The notes: generated from the sequence alone by a model not told the origin. Positions 1 to 13,497 are shown, counted from the first letter of the stretch. The stretch is DNA of 64,000 nucleotides from Agelaius tricolor (GCA_023055355.1 JALJCS010000015.1:16977516-17041515); one strand, 5' to 3'. Numbers and translations: made by a program.

Positions 1-1192
1 TTAAAAGGCCAACCAGGGGGTGGCATCAACAAAACTTCAGTGTTCAGGGACATTTCTTAAACAAGGCACTTCAGAGATCTAAAGACGTTTTTGTAACAGA
101 AAGTAGTGAACAGAAATAATCACAGGCTAAAAAATCTCTCACATGGAAACTCTATTTAAATCCCCAGCCACATTTAGCTCTCTCTTACCTAAATTTACAC
201 CAACAGCAAATCTTTTGGTGCAAAAGAGAAAACTCTGAGATAGCAGGACCATGTCTATAGGAAATACTTTGACACATGGCTATGATTAAGGACAGGAGGT
301 GTCACACTAGATGAAATCAGGGCCCTTGCAGTGAGGAGCAAATTATTTGAAATGAGGAGCACATTATAGAGGAGAGGGGGCTGAAATGAGTTACAGCTCA
401 CAAACCATGCCCATCTGTGACCAAACAAGAAGTTAAGCATCAGAAGTTTATGAAATAAAATTTCCTTTTAAAAGTCATTAGGAAAGAATTCTCTGCTCAG
501 GTGAAAGGCCATTTTCCTACAATACCAGCAGCTCAATTCTATACAGATTTTGATTAGGTTTGTTTTATGGTGTAATTAATAGCTTGATCCAGTTGTAAAA
601 CAAAGTTAAAATGTCTCTTTTTCAAGGGACTTTAATGATTTACCTTTTGTAAAGTGTAAAAATGAAGAATATATTTGTCATGTTGATGTATATGATGTCC
701 TCTTGTCCTGCTTTGCTCTGGTTGAAGTCATATAAACCAAAATAGTTGAAGAATTTAAAACTGGGGTTTACAAATTCTGCTTTCAAGCTGTTGAGGTTAA
801 TAATAGGCTTTTGCTATGATAAACATGTTCCTGAGGATACAGTGATGTACACAATGAAAATAAAGAAGTGATATTGAAATTATTAAATTGCAATCAAATA
901 GCATAAGCTGGGTAGAATTTCCCATACAACAAAGAACCGCCAACTCCTAAAACTTCTTGGAATTAAAAAAACATCAAGAAAGCACTGCCAAATAGAAAAT
1001 ATTCTGCAAACTCTCAGTGTTATCATTCTAATGATTCTAATATCATTCTGTATTAAAATTCTATATAGAATTGATGTAACTATTAATAGTGCCCAAAATT
1101 TAAGTCTCTCAAGATCACTAAGGTTTGTAAAAGTAGGGAAATTATATTGCCACGGCATGCATGTCGAATTGTTTACTTTTCTTTATCCACAG

Positions 1193-1365
1193 ATCATGAA
1201 GGAAGTTCGGAGAGCATTGTGCAATGCATCAGCTGATGACAGTAAACTCTTACTTCTCAGCGCAGTGGGAAGTGTATTCTGTAGTGGCCTAGATTACTCA
1301 TATTTAATTGGCAGGTTATCCAATGACAGAAGAAAGGAAAGCACTAGGATTGCAGAAGCTATAAG
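1193..1365 (+). CDS. CDYL2: CDYL2 exon: start of crotonase domain, first oxyanion-hole segment
   Basis: The exon opens after a TTTATCCACAG acceptor and closes at a GTGACC donor. It reads IMKEVRRALCNA through TRIAEAIR, with the last codon split AG|G. It contains the VFCSGLDY segment, the first oxyanion-hole strand and loop of crotonases. The LLLLSAVGSVF strand in front of it is the buried beta strand typical of the fold. The open frame continues upstream into intron, but the acceptor and family homology set the boundary at 1193. Confidence 0.95.
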
Positions 1366-4300
1366 GTGACCCAAGCTTACCTATGATCTCTAAATTATGA
1401 AATGCAGTGTGTGATTATAAAGATATTTATCAGGTCCAAAAATGTTGTATATTTAAATGTTGATTGCATTCCAATTATAGTCCTGCAAATTTGTTTAGTA
1501 AAAACAAACTTGGACCTTTCCATATTAGAAAAGAAAGCATATTTATTCCAGTGCTAATATCCATAGGGATTTATTTTATTCTAATTCTCTGTATTTAATA
1601 TTTCAAATCATTCCTCCAAAATCAAATACAACTTTGTTGTTGTTTTTCCAAATTCAATATTGCTTCATGTTCTAAAGTGGTTCCTGAACGGCAGATCTTT
1701 TACTTGTTTTAATGTTCATCATTTTAATTAATTTCAGTCCAAATGGGAATCCATGGCTTATATTCTGTTGAAATAGCAGTCTGCCACTGTATTTCAGAAC
1801 CTTACTAGAAGGGTCTCCACTCTTCTTCTTAAATTTAAATTACTTAATATATATGTAAATGTAATTTTAGTTTTGTAACTAAAATGCGACTTTCCTTATA
1901 TATATATATATATCACATCACCTTAATAGAATTCCAGGGTTTATGACATGCAGTCTGCAAATCAATCTGCACAACACATCACCAAATGTTCCATTATCCA
2001 CTAGGCAGATTTTCCAGTATAAATCAATATTATTCCACTAAAGCCAATGGTATTTCACCAGTCTGTACCAGGAGACGATTTGGTCCTTTTTTTCCCCCCA
2101 TTTTCTACAAATAAATATTCTTCTGAGAGCTTTAAAACTTTATGCAACAATTCTATGAAGGAATATTAAAGATTTTTTTTACAAGATATCTCTACTTGGA
2201 ATTTATTAGTGTAACATAAGATCAGGTTTAGGTATTACACAAAGTATATTAACCACCAATTATCTCAACTACTGCAGATCAGCTTGGATTCCAGGTTAAA
2301 AAATTTTGAAATTCTCAAAGTAGCAATTATTTTGAAAGACTTTAAAGATACTTCTTAAATGTAGTAAGTTACAAGCTGTTTATAAGACCCTAAATATGCT
2401 CAAATGTCATGGAGTGATGTTTTTTAAAAGAGGAACCCTTTGAAGGACACAGTCTAAGTTTATTTTTTTAAATGTGAGCGGTTTTTAAAAATGTGAAACA
2501 AAAAAAAAAGTGAGGGTCGAAAATCAAAATTCTTGTTTGAAAACACAGGCACACTCACCACCTACCAAAAGATACAAATTTAGTATTATTGTAAAAATTG
2601 TGCAGTTAGGTGTTGTTATATAAATTTACATTTATTTGCACACATCTAATATACAGGTGTACTTATCAATCCAACATTTAAATAAGTATAAGCCAGACTG
2701 TGATACTCAGTTTTTCCACCCTTGGACTCAGAGAACACTCTTGAAATACTGGTACAATGTACTGCTTGTACCTTGTCAAGAATGTCGGCTTCAGGCCCAC
2801 TGAAAATAGATTTTTATTGTACTTCTGGAAACAATACCCTACGTTTTCCATTTAGCACTCTCTGTGCTTTCTGTGAACAAAGGACTCAGCTCATGGAAAA
2901 TAAACTGTAATAAGAGAAGAAAAAATGTCCATTGCTTTTTTCAATGGTTTGGATGTCCTTAAATACATCCATGGATCTCTGCCTCCACTGCTTTACATCA
3001 AGTTAGACTTGTATCAAAGTGAATTTGAAATCTTGGTTACCATGTGTTTCCACTTTCCAAAGCGTGGCTCTCCTGGACCGGTCACAAGTTACAGCTGAAG
3101 TTTCAATGCCTATCAAGTCTCAATGGTTCAGTCACTGGTGCTGTGCCCTCAGCCACTGGGGTTGGCAATGAATGGATGTGCAGCACTGCAGCTCCGTCCC
3201 TGATCCATCCCAGATCCATCCCAGTCCCACCAGTGTGAGCTGCCACCACCCACACGCTGTCCTGGAGCAGGGAAAGGGCAGAGAGGCTGCACAGTGTGAC
3301 CTGCAGAGCCCTGGCATGGACTCACTCCTGGAAGGCATTCCCAGCACTGGGCTCACAGCACCAGCTGGGCAGCGCTGTGGGACCTGAGCCACAACATTCC
3401 GGGTGTGCTCAGAAGAAAACAGACAAGGACAAATTTACTTGCTCAGCTTTACAGCCCTGGATGTGAAGCCTGCAAGCCCTGACCAGCAGCAAGAGCCTGG
3501 AACAGTGAGAGGTGTCTGAGCATCCCAGCATGTATTCCATGGTCAGCCTCCCAGATATGCTCTAGCAAATCCAGAAGCCTCCTGCAGAAAGTTTTTCCTA
3601 TATTTAAGCATCTGGATCTACTGTGCAACAAGAGCTATAATGTGAAATCCTTTTCAAAGACTGCTTTGAATTGAAACAAGGATCCTGCAGCCCAGAAACT
3701 CCCTGTGTGAACTTATGGTTTGGAGACAAGGAAACATGCCAAGTTCAGGGTACAGAGACAACCCACTGAAACAAGGCACCAAACAGGAAACAAAGATAAA
3801 TGGAGTGCTGGTCACGGCAGCTTCTGGAGACCAAAGGCAGGCATTTGTTCCCCTCATCATCTCCCAATATTGTAGCCTTCCACTCCATCCTAGAGGTAGC
3901 GTGTTCCATAGCCATCCATTTCACCATCCTCTGTGCTCCCCATTCTTCCCTCATGACAGAGGCTCTCTGTGCCTTCTCTTGTGTTCCACTCTCTCCAGGT
4001 CCTCCCTTCCTTGATCACTCATTAGAAGACTTCTTCAGCTCTTCCCCTCCATTAATGTGTTCTGCTTTATTCTTCCTCCACATTATGTTTCCTCTCCACA
4101 TCCCAAATTGCTTTTCCATATTCACTTCCAGTCCCGTTTATCACCATGATTCCTGCTTCTCTCCACAACACTGGTTTTATCTGCCTCCACAGGGTCCTCA
4201 GATTTACTGCCACCATTTATCCTTAGTTTGCTTTCTTTTTACCTATCATTCATCACATCCCTATTCACAGCTGCAGTCCTGTCTGAAAGACTTACGTAAC

Positions 4301-7300
4301 TACTGAGGTTCTCAAAATTCTGGAATTAATGAGGTGCAGTGATCCACAGTCACTACTCAGTCATAAACAACCAACGAAATAATGAGATAAGGGAACAGCA
4401 TTGTATCTGCAACAAAAACTAATCACAACTCTCCTTAACCCTGCTCTCCTCTAGACAGAAATGGTCTTGAACAGACAAAAACCATGTTCTTTATTTCACT
4501 CTCTTTGTCTTGACAGTCATCTCCTGGTTTACTACTGTGAACAGAGCTGCATCAATTCTCTATTTTGCCATGGTCCTCCTTACTCGAGGACTTCAAAAAC
4601 AGAATGTATTAATTGAAAATTTAATGCTGGGTCATCTCAGCCTCTTTGTCCTCATTTTAAACACAGCCAGTGCCCCTGCACTTCAGCCCAGTTGCCACAT
4701 GTGCTCTCTAACCTGCAAGGCCCACCTGTGCTCAGGTACAGAGACCTGGATCCTTTTGACCTCAGTGGGAGAGCAGCAACTCATCAAAGGGTACATTTGA
4801 CAAAATGTTCTTTCCTAAAATCTGTCAGCAAAGATGCACTCTGGATCTAATAAACACCCAGGACAGGGAGAGAATCTCCTCTTTTGCTTGGAATTTGATT
4901 TATCCATGTCTTTTTTCTAAAATAACTGAGCATCTCGTTTGCCTCCATATACCTGCTGTGCACTGAGCTGCTGGAGCCCATAATTTGCCCACAATTACAC
5001 TCTTACTTTTTCCTAATTGGTGTAAAGGCCGTTCCATTCAACAGATGTCTTTCCACAGCTGCTGGTAGGTAGCTTATTTAAAAGATCTCCTCATTGCACA
5101 GAATTTAACATATCCTAGTTCATTCATCCAGATGAATCTGATGACATTTAACTTCCCTGTAATTTCTCATCACATTACTGAGGTAGTCAGGCAAAGGCAT
5201 CTGCTTTTTAACAGCTTTGCTGAAGATTTTTGCAATGAAGACCCAACTGAAGATCACTCATCCTGTTCAAATATTTCTCTGACTCCTCTTTGCACGTCTT
5301 GTTCTTTCTGCTGGTGCCATAAACATTACAATCTCCCAATCCACTGATGGGACTTGCAGTAATCTTTGACTGCAAGATCAGAATCTTAAGAGAACTTTTT
5401 GGAAAAAAAAAAGAAATCGGACTATTATATTTCATCAGCAGCCAAACAAGGTCCATTCCAGCCACTGTGGAGCAAACCAAGAAGTGCTGCGTGTTCAAAC
5501 TCAGGAGTTACTGGTCCAGAAGTAAAAGTAACCCAACCAAACCTTCCTGAAAAAAGTACAACACTCAGTGCAATCCACTTAATCAGGCCATATACAACAT
5601 ACACAAAACTATGCAATAGGTACTCAGAAAGATTAAGTAACTAAAAATAAACAGACTTTTCCATGTGCAAACTAGAAAGTATCTTGCAGTTCTGACCTCA
5701 TAAAACTGGCCATTTGTTGTGTTCTTCATCAAGTTTTTTTCAGATTAAGTACTTTAAACTTGGATATTTATGTGTTACTTCTGTATTCAAGATCTTCCTT
5801 TTATTTTTTATTTTAGGGATTTTGTAAAAGCTTTTATTCAATTTAAGAAGCCAATTGTGGTTGCTATCAACGGCCCTGCTCTGGGGTTAGGAGCTTCTAT
5901 TTTACCACTCTGTGATATCGTTTGGGCAAGTGAGAAGGCTTGGTTTCAGACACCATATGCAACAATCCGACTCACTCCAGCTGGCTGCTCGTCATACACA
6001 TTCCCACAAATTCTGGGTGTTGCACTGGTAAGGTTTTCCACCTCCAATTGCTGAAGAACCTTTCATAAATTCCCGATTCTTTCTCTCTTTAAAAAGTAAA
6101 CAATTTTCTTAATTGTCTTTAATGAAAATGAAATCTGTGGAAAGTTCAGCTAATCACTACCAACTTCTTATCATGAAATAATCTTGGAATTCAATATACA
6201 ACACCTGCTGTACACAAGAAAGATTGAAAAAGCAAAGATTGTCAACATCATGGTAGAAAAGTGAAGAAATACATTAGCAGAATAACCTTGCAGAGTAGTT
6301 GTCTGCATCATGTTAGGAGTGGGCAGTAATACAGCCAGATACTGCTCTCTGCTCTTTAAAGATAATCCACAATGATTCCAGTAAGACTGCTTAGCTTTTA
6401 CCAGTATAGTAAATCAGAATTTGACCCACAAATATTTCCTACTGTGTTCCATGACTCTCCACACAGTATCACTGATAGTTACTCTTGTAAAATCAGCAAT
6501 ACAGATTCACCATGCATGCCAGCACATTTCTCTTAAATTAAACCCATGCTGTGCTCTGGCCACCTGCACAATCCTTAAATAGCTACTGAAACTCCTTTTA
6601 AAGTATTTTGCAGTATAGAAAGATACAGAAGAACATTTGTAATTTAATCGTAAAAATAGCAGGCAAGTATGAGAAAAATTTGAAGGGAATTATAACCCAA
6701 GATTACCAGAGTCTTTTGGTTTCACAGGCAAATGAAATGTTGTTCTGTGGGAGAAAGCTGACAGCACAGGAAGCCTGCAGCAGAGGACTGGTGTCACAAG
6801 TATTTTGGCCAACAACATTCAGCCAAGAAGTGATGCTACGAGTGAAAGAAATGGCATCCTGCAGTGCAGTGGTAAGAAATCAAAGTCCCTCATTAAATTT
6901 CACAGACATTTCACAGAGGTAAGGTGAGCTCCCAAAGCTTGTCACTTGTCACATGTGGGACCTCAGTTTTCTCAACCATACCTGTGAAAGAAGGCTGACA
7001 TCAGAAAACCTGGATAGGAAACAGTGAGCCCATGGAGTTCCTCATTTTTCAGGGATCAGGATGGGGGGAGTTATTTCCTTTCACAATATTGGCATTTATT
7101 CAATGAGTGGCACCTCTTTGCCCCACATTTTGAAAGGGGATTTTAGCACAGGTTTCCTGCATGAAGGTGTAACAGTCTGAAACTCTACAACTGTACTGGG
7201 AAACCTGTAAGAAAACAGATTTGCCCTTCACTTTGTCCTGGCCTACAGGACAGGATTTCAGCTGAATCTGCCTTCTTTCTGCACCTGCACTCCTGGTGCA

Positions 7301-9157
7301 GAATGTTCCAGACAGAAGGGCAGGATAGTGCCAGCTAAGCTCTGCTGTGAAGGAGAGATGAGATCCAGACAAGAGGGATTTGAACACATTCTGGTCACAG
7401 TGTATTATAACTTTCCTTTTGTGTACACAAAAGTTGAAAGAAAATCCTTTCCTGTCTTCCTAGAGGTTTTTCCCTTCAGGCAGATATACTCCTATTCTGG
7501 GCACATCCTTGTTTAAAAAACATGTAGTGAAGAAAGTGATACTGGCTGCAATAAAACTGCAGTAATTAAAGTGAAAACTGTTATAGTTTCTTGCTGTATT
7601 TCCTATGTCTGAAACTGTCTCAGCATCCTTCAGTTTCATTGAAAAGATCTGCTGTAAAAGGAGGTAGAGACACAAGAGATTTTTAATTAAACAAAGTGTA
7701 GATTAGATCTCACAGAAGACATTGAGAATGAAACTCTCTGGAAATGAAGCAGAATTTTATTTGATGATGCTGATATAATGTGTATTATTTGAGTTGGGAC
7801 AACCTCTGGGCTTTACTGTGAATTCTTCCTTCCCTCACTGCTATTGGCTGTCAGTGAAATTTTCTCAAGACCCCTTGGAAAGACCATTGCTGACTTGTGG
7901 ACAAAGATAAATCTTCAAAGACTTGTTCACAAACAGACCCCAAAAAATGCACAGGGTCCTTGATTTGCTATGAACACCATTTACTTGAGTTAAAGACAAA
8001 TACTACTTTGCAATAGCAGTGTTGAAACCCACAACATGTAGGAACTGGGCTTAACATGAAGGTCTTGACAAAGCTGAGTGAAGAGAATGCACCTCCCTTC
8101 CCACAGAACACGGTGTTAGTTATATTAAATCTCCTGTCCTCAGAAAATCAGTAATGTAGGAATTATTATTGGGTTTGTTTGACCAGTTGAGGTCCTTGTG
8201 AGACACATACTGGTGGTGTGTATTCTAAAACTAATTTAAAGGAATCAGTCTCAATGCGCTTAAAAATGGGTCTGGGAAAAATGACTTGAACTATGGGAGC
8301 AACCATGGACCTGCAGTTTGTGCCTTTCAGAACTTGCAACAATTACTAAGGGCTTGAGGTTGGGCTTTCTATTGCAAAGATCTCAGGTGATTTGTTGTAT
8401 CTGCCAATTAAATCTAACTCCAGAACACAGTCAGAGGGTTTGTTTTGCTTAGCATCATTCTTTTACAAAATATTCAACTTTTATAAAAATGTAAGCAAAT
8501 AGGCTTAAAAAGGGATTTGCAGTATTAATTTCTGTATTGATAAGGAAATAATACATGAGGGAAAATTGTTAAAGATAATGAAATAATACATGATGGAAAA
8601 TTGTTAAAGATAATGGACATCCACATTTGGGTTTCCAACATGTCTCCCCTAAAGGCCACCTTCCAGAAAACAGGTAGCCAGTATATTGTCCCTCACATAT
8701 TTTCATTTCAGTGTGAGGGAGTTCAGCTCCTTGTGCTTCATGGCAGACCTTCAATAAACTAAGGTACTTTGGAATCCCTCATTCTTTTAAAAACCTGGCA
8801 CTAACCCATCAGCCTCAATTCCTAAAGATGCTGACTATCAGCACAGGGAGTTGTGGCTGGAAATCAAATGTAATTTCTGTGCCCAAAGGAGTTATTTAGA
8901 TCGTAAAACAGAGTCAGTATAAAAATGCTGGTCACGCCATAATCCACAGCAATTTTTTCAGATTCAGAATAAAATACTGAGTTGTATTTTGGCTTTAGGT
9001 GTTGGAAGAGTCCAAATGTCTCGTGCGGAGCTTCCTGAAATCCGGACTTGAAGAGGTGAACGAGAAGGAGTGTCAGATGTTAAAACAGCTGTGGAGTTCT
9101 TCCAAAGGACTGGATTCATTATTCAGCTACTTGCAAGACAAAATTTATGAAGTCTGA
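1193..9157 (+). CDS. CDYL2: CDYL2 (chromodomain Y-like 2), C-terminal four coding exons
   Basis: CDYL2 is a nuclear chromodomain protein linked to repressive histone methylation; this part is its crotonase (enoyl-CoA hydratase-like) domain. Four exons join in frame: 1193-1365, 5817-6027, 6728-6871 and 8999-9157, giving 228 residues to a TGA at 9155-9157. All introns are GT-AG and the phases agree (an AG|G codon joins exons 1 and 2, the rest are phase 0). The peptide matches remembered vertebrate CDYL2 almost residue for residue and fits it better than CDYL (for example FCSGLDYSYLIGRL and IRLTPAGCSSYTF). The crotonase signatures CSGLD and GLGAS, which normally shape the oxyanion hole, are both intact. 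Human CDYL2 is about 506 residues, so the chromodomain and linker lie left of the window. No frameshift or early stop is seen. The gene reads toward CMC2. Identification is from remembered family sequence, not a search. Confidence 0.96.
1366..5816 (+). other. CDYL2 intron; includes a CT-rich tract
   Basis: This is intronic DNA between two firm CDYL2 exons. It holds a 17-bp TA run at 1897-1913, a short repeat of the ATCCATCCCAG type near 3202-3224, and a pyrimidine-rich tract at about 3880-4290. That tract keeps a 168-codon frame open because stop codons are rare in CT-rich DNA. I see no exon in it. Confidence 0.7.
5817..6027 (+). CDS. CDYL2: CDYL2 exon: central crotonase core
   Basis: This 211-nt exon has a pyrimidine-rich acceptor (TTATTTTAG) and a GTAAGG donor. 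It encodes DFVKAFIQFKKPIVVAINGP, then GLGASILPLCDIVWASEKA, and ends at GVAL. NGP..GLG is the second oxyanion-hole segment and SILPLCD is the helix that follows. The TPYATIRLTPAGCSSYTF segment is diagnostic for CDYL2 against CDYL. The A/T-rich stop-free stretch just before 5817 (5770-5816) is intron. Confidence 0.96.
6728..6871 (+). CDS. CDYL2: CDYL2 exon: crotonase C-terminal helices, part 1
   Basis: This 144-nt phase-0 exon starts after TTTCACAG and ends before GTAAGA. It encodes ANEMLFCGRKLTAQEACSRG through LRVKEMASCSAV. Family members carry a matching NEMLLSGRKLTAQEA block, part of the helical region that packs around the acyl-CoA pocket. The open frame extends about 120 nt upstream without stops, but those residues resemble no CDYL sequence and the acceptor excludes them. 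Confidence 0.95.
6872..8998 (+). other. Last coding intron of CDYL2
   Basis: Intronic DNA between firm splice sites. The only structure I see is the perfect-but-one tandem duplication at 8545-8614, listed separately. Confidence 0.75.
8545..8614. repeat. Two-copy 35-bp tandem duplication
   Basis: Copies at 8545-8579 and 8580-8614 differ at one base (GAGG versus GATG). It is intronic to CDYL2. Near-identity suggests a recent duplication or an active minisatellite seed. Confidence 0.9.
8999..9157 (+). CDS. CDYL2: CDYL2 terminal coding exon
   Basis: The acceptor is TTGGCTTTAG. The exon encodes VLEESKCLVRSFLKSGLEEV, continues through SSKGLDSLFSYLQDKIYEV and stops with TGA. This is the expected C-terminal helix pair of CDYL-family crotonase domains. 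Local GC content is higher than in the flanking AT-rich DNA, as expected for coding sequence. Confidence 0.96.
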   Translation: MLEESKCLVRSFLKSGLEEVNEKECQMLKQLWSSSKGLDSLFSYLQDKIYEV

Positions 9158-9842
9158 TATCTTGGCCTAACTTAAAGAGAAATTGCTCCAGTTGTGACCA
9201 GAGTCAGACATGACCATGTTTGAGAAGCAGAGGCAATGCATCAGTGAGGAATTTGTGACAGTGATCCCAATGCCTGTGGCTGTGTGAGCTGCACAGCTGC
9301 TTGTAGCTGGTTTGATTTTGTGTAACCAAGACGTGGGCAGGCGTTCAGTGCACGTAACCTGTGCAGAGGCTGCATCTTTCACATTGCTCATCCACATCCA
9401 ACTCTACATTCCATGGGCTGAGAAGCACCACTGAGGCCCAGCAAGGCTCACCCACCTGTAAGGGTTTATTTTGTCTGTCCTTCTTAACTTATTCTTGCTG
9501 TTGCAGCACATCTGGGCTGACACAGAGGGCTCAGTCTAAAATCCAGGTCAGCACGACCTTTGGTAGACCCAAAAACCATACATTAGAAATATGTTAATTA
9601 TTTTTTTCTAAGTTCTAACAGTTTAATGGAAAAATCTGATAATTTATATGTATAATATGTAAAGTTAGTTTACAAAAACTTCTAGAATTTTTTTCTTTGT
9701 TAAATTTATTTAACTTATTTATTTTGTGTTCATAGTCAGCTGTTTATTGATCACAGATCTTATTTTCATATTACCCGTTAGACTGAATTAAAGGTATCAC
9801 ATGAGAATGCAAACACATTTTTAGCAGCAAACTGAGTAGAAA

Positions 9843-9848
9843 AATAAA
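9843..9848 (+). terminator. Proximal poly(A) signal candidate for CDYL2
   Basis: AATAAA lies about 690 nt after the CDYL2 stop codon. A TTGTGGG stretch about 30 nt downstream could serve as the downstream element. It would give a short 3' UTR. Confidence 0.3.
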
Positions 9849-11189
9849 GAATATATAGAAAACCCACAGAATATTGTGGGCAGTAAATGAAACAGCCACG
9901 TGCATGCTCCTCTGTGTGTAAAACTGTACAAAAAATGTATGAAAACAGATTCATTTGCCAGGGTTAAGAGAAAAAAAAAGTGGGTTCCGACACAGTGAGT
10001 CCCCCTTAAGTCTCTCTTCACTTTCTGCCTTCTTGAGGAGCACTGAAGGGCTCACCAACCAGATGCTATATTTAAGTTTACTATACTCCTGTTAGCCAAT
10101 ATCAGTAACAGGGTGAGTGGTGCCCTTGTGTGGCATCGTACTGTTTTTCAGGTTTAAACACCCCTTATGGTCTGAAGTCTAAAAGCAAATCCTTATGAGC
10201 CTTAGTCTAGTTGCCTGATTCCTCAGGTGTGAGATAATTTCTGCTCTGGAGGCCTTTGGGTGTGGGCCAGCAGTTTATACAAGGTGCTAGGCATTGAACT
10301 CAGTGGAGGCAGAGATTTTGTTTTGCTTTTCCCAGCTCTCCACATCTGGCCACCCCAGCACCTGTTACAAGAACTTATGGCTATCCATAAAAGCAGTCCA
10401 CAATAAAGAAGGAAAATCCAATCTGCTCTTTTGGAATGTGATCCTAGTACTGTTCAGTGACACTGACAGACTTCTGAACACTGGATGTCTCTCAGTTCTT
10501 TCCTGCTATGGGCAGTTTGTGTGGAAAGGACAGGAGCATGCTCTGAGACTTCACCTGCCATTGTAGTACGCCCAAATTGAAACCTCTTGAAGCAGAAGCT
10601 TTGCACATTTGTTTGCTTTGTAATTTGTGCACTTGCTCTCCACCCTTGAGCTCAGTGACTTATTATGATTTAAACCTCTGCAAATGAGGCTGCTCAGCTT
10701 TCTCCCTCTTAGCATTTCCATAAAGAGTTTCAACAAAGCCTTTGTAAAGTTAACAGGTGATTACAGTAAACAGTAGCCTTCAACATATTAATGTAACATT
10801 TCTTTTTCCACAAATAATTAGAAGTGCTGGTTATATGCCCTAATTGTACCACTGAATTTTAAGGAAATCATTACTCTAAATGCAGAAGTACTCATGGAAA
10901 TTCTTCATTAAAAAGACAGAATCTGGCTTCTAATTAGCCTGTTTAAAATGTTTTTTAAAAGAAACTTATTGAAACCATTAGCTTATTTTAAAATAACTGA
11001 AAGAGAACTCTTTCAATAACTATTTGAAGTGATGGATGCACCACTTGTTTTATACCAACCCTTGTTTTTGTCCACAACCAGCAGCACCATGGGGCACGTT
11101 GGATCCAGGCCCCAGGCCCCGGCAGGGCAGGTGCACACGGAGTCACCTGGAAAAAGAGGGGTTACCCCAGTGAAAACCACACAAACACT

Positions 11190-11206
11190 CACACACACAC
11201 ACACAC
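11190..11206. repeat. Short CA microsatellite
   Basis: About 8.5 CA units lie within the putative CDYL2 3' UTR, next to a GC-richer patch (about 11090-11160). Confidence 0.85.
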
Positions 11207-12889
11207 GAGTTTGCACAATCAGGCCTCCAGCATACACCTTCAGAAAAGAACAAAAGGCAATGGAAAGTACCATGATTCCTCAATTTCCTTTATTTCCTTT
11301 ACTCCCGTCCAGAGAGCCATAACTCCTAGTCATGTGTTAATAAGATTTTAGGACGTTTATTTCAATACTATGCTTAGTTTTTGTAGATAAATATAGCAAG
11401 ATTGCTCAGCAATGTGAAGGAATGCGTTCCGAAAGAGATTTGCAAACAGAGAAGAATCTTACATTGTTGGATCTTTTAAACTGCACCATTTCATCTGAAT
11501 TTTCAGATATCTGTATCTTAGCATTTTTTATGACAAAGGAATGGTTGAAATACATTTTCTATAATTATTTTTCCATTAAAGCAAGCGCTAACCATAGTTA
11601 ACATTTTTAATTATTCATATCTATACAGTTACAATCTAGTTTTCATGGAATCTATTTTCCCTTCAAAAAAGAGTAATAACAATGTTGAAAGCTTCTTTTC
11701 CAGTATTTAAATATCAGAATCTGAATTTTCTCTTGTGTTTCTATCCTTACTAGGTATTCAGATATCTAGATGTACTGTACATATTAGTCTGGGTACCTTT
11801 ACTAATATTCACAGTATTTAAGATCAAAAATGCAATTTGTTGTTTAAGTATGTTATTTTATTCTTGTGTAAATTGTTTTGTACAATCTTTAAAATTCTAC
11901 AGTTTTGCATTTGTAGATATTAAAGGTAAGCGATTTATTTTGTGTTGTCCTGCATGTATATTTTTGCTGTAGATAAGTGTTGCTTAGTTTACTATTTCAG
12001 TACATTTCTGTTTAAATAAATAAGCTTACAAACTTTAATACAGTATATATTTTCAAAATATAAACTTTTATATTTCTGTGGTAGGTTAGGGTATGCGTTT
12101 TAGGCAATCTTTTTCACTACTATGAACTGTTCTTTTAATCTATAATATAATGGTTTTGTGCCAATAGTTTTTCATTAGAATAAAATGCTCTTTTAATGTT
12201 AGGGATGAACAAACAATTTTGGTTGGGGTTTGTTTTATTTTTGGTTTTGGGTTTTTTAATTATTTTGCCAGCCTTTACAGTTTTAAATATAATTTATAAA
12301 TGCATTGCATTTGTGAATAAGCCTTACCATTAGGTACAAGAAATCTTTAAAGCTGCATAATTGCTTGTGCAGCACTAAGGACTTCCCCAAATAATTGCTG
12401 TAAGAAAGTTAGCAAATCAGAGTACAGGGCCTTAAGTTTTTCTTGTAAAAAGGATAATACGGGTTGTTTCTTTTGAACAACATAGGTAGACTTGTCAGCA
12501 TGGGCTTTGTTATATATAAACTGTGCATTTGTGCTCCCAACCATGGTAGTTTAATCTCAGGCTTTGTGTGGCTGGGTCTATAAAAGTCAAATCTGGCTAA
12601 AGCCAGCACTCTTTAGGAGACACTAAAGAAGTTTACATAAGAGACTTATAGACAATCTTATCATAGTACATTTGGGTACTCGCTATCCTCGATGTGTTAT
12701 CTGTGTCTGCCCAATTAACCGTATGTTTTAAGCCATATTAAATCTCTTTACTGCTATTTTAAATACTACACTGAAAGTCATTCACTAGCTTGCTTGCTCA
12801 CAGACAGGATTTCGATTTTTAGTGAATAAAAATGTTATGCCTTCCATAAAAAACAAAGGACCAAAGAATTGCATTATTCTAATCAAGCA

Positions 12890-13076
12890 TTAGTTCCTTT
12901 GCCAGTGAACTAGTTTGACATTTGTACCGAAGATCAAACAGTCTCTTTCTGCTTCAAACACTGCATCCTCATCCATGTCAGGTGTAAGGGGGAAAGATGT
13001 ATCCACTGAGCTATTGGGAAAGGAGTGATGTTCAGCTGGGATGGCATGTCTATTGGTAAGGCTTATTACCAAACCT
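12890..13076 (-). other. Unconfirmed antisense terminal-exon candidate in the CDYL2 3' UTR region
   Basis: On the - strand a clean acceptor (TTTGCTTCATCTCAG) is followed by a 61-codon open frame ending in TAA at 12890. Its C-terminal part is acidic then basic (PDMDEDAVFEAERDC, ending VKLVHWQRN). I do not recognise the protein. A frame of this length is expected by chance several times in a window this size, so the splice acceptor is the only extra support. Confidence 0.15.
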
Positions 13077-13497
13077 CTGAGATGAAGCAAAGAACCAAAA
13101 ATTCACAAGTTATGTCTATGTAAATTTATTTTCAGAACTTGCACAAAAAATTAATTGTAGAACTTTGCAAATTAGGCCCTTAAGTTATTTTGTCAGAATG
13201 CCATGGAACAGACTAAAACAGTTTCTAATATTTGTAATGATGAGTACATATTATAATATTATAAGGGTACAGGCACCCCTATATCACAGTGTTGTAAATA
13301 TTTTCTGAAACTGGTACAGTACTGAGGGACTTGTATCTTCTGATATATCAAATATTGACTGTCTAGATCAAATTGTACACAATTTATTTGTTGATGGTCC
13401 TGTAACTAGTGTATGGACACATTTCTGGGTGCCTTAGAAGTTGTATTTTTCATGTGTGTTAATATGCAGTATTTATACATTGTGAGAAGCTGCTTTG

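Noticed and set aside
3800..4306. 168-codon + strand open frame
   Set aside because: It lies in a CDYL2 intron in CT-rich DNA, where stop codons are rare. Composition is Ser/Pro/Leu/Phe/His-rich with no domain.
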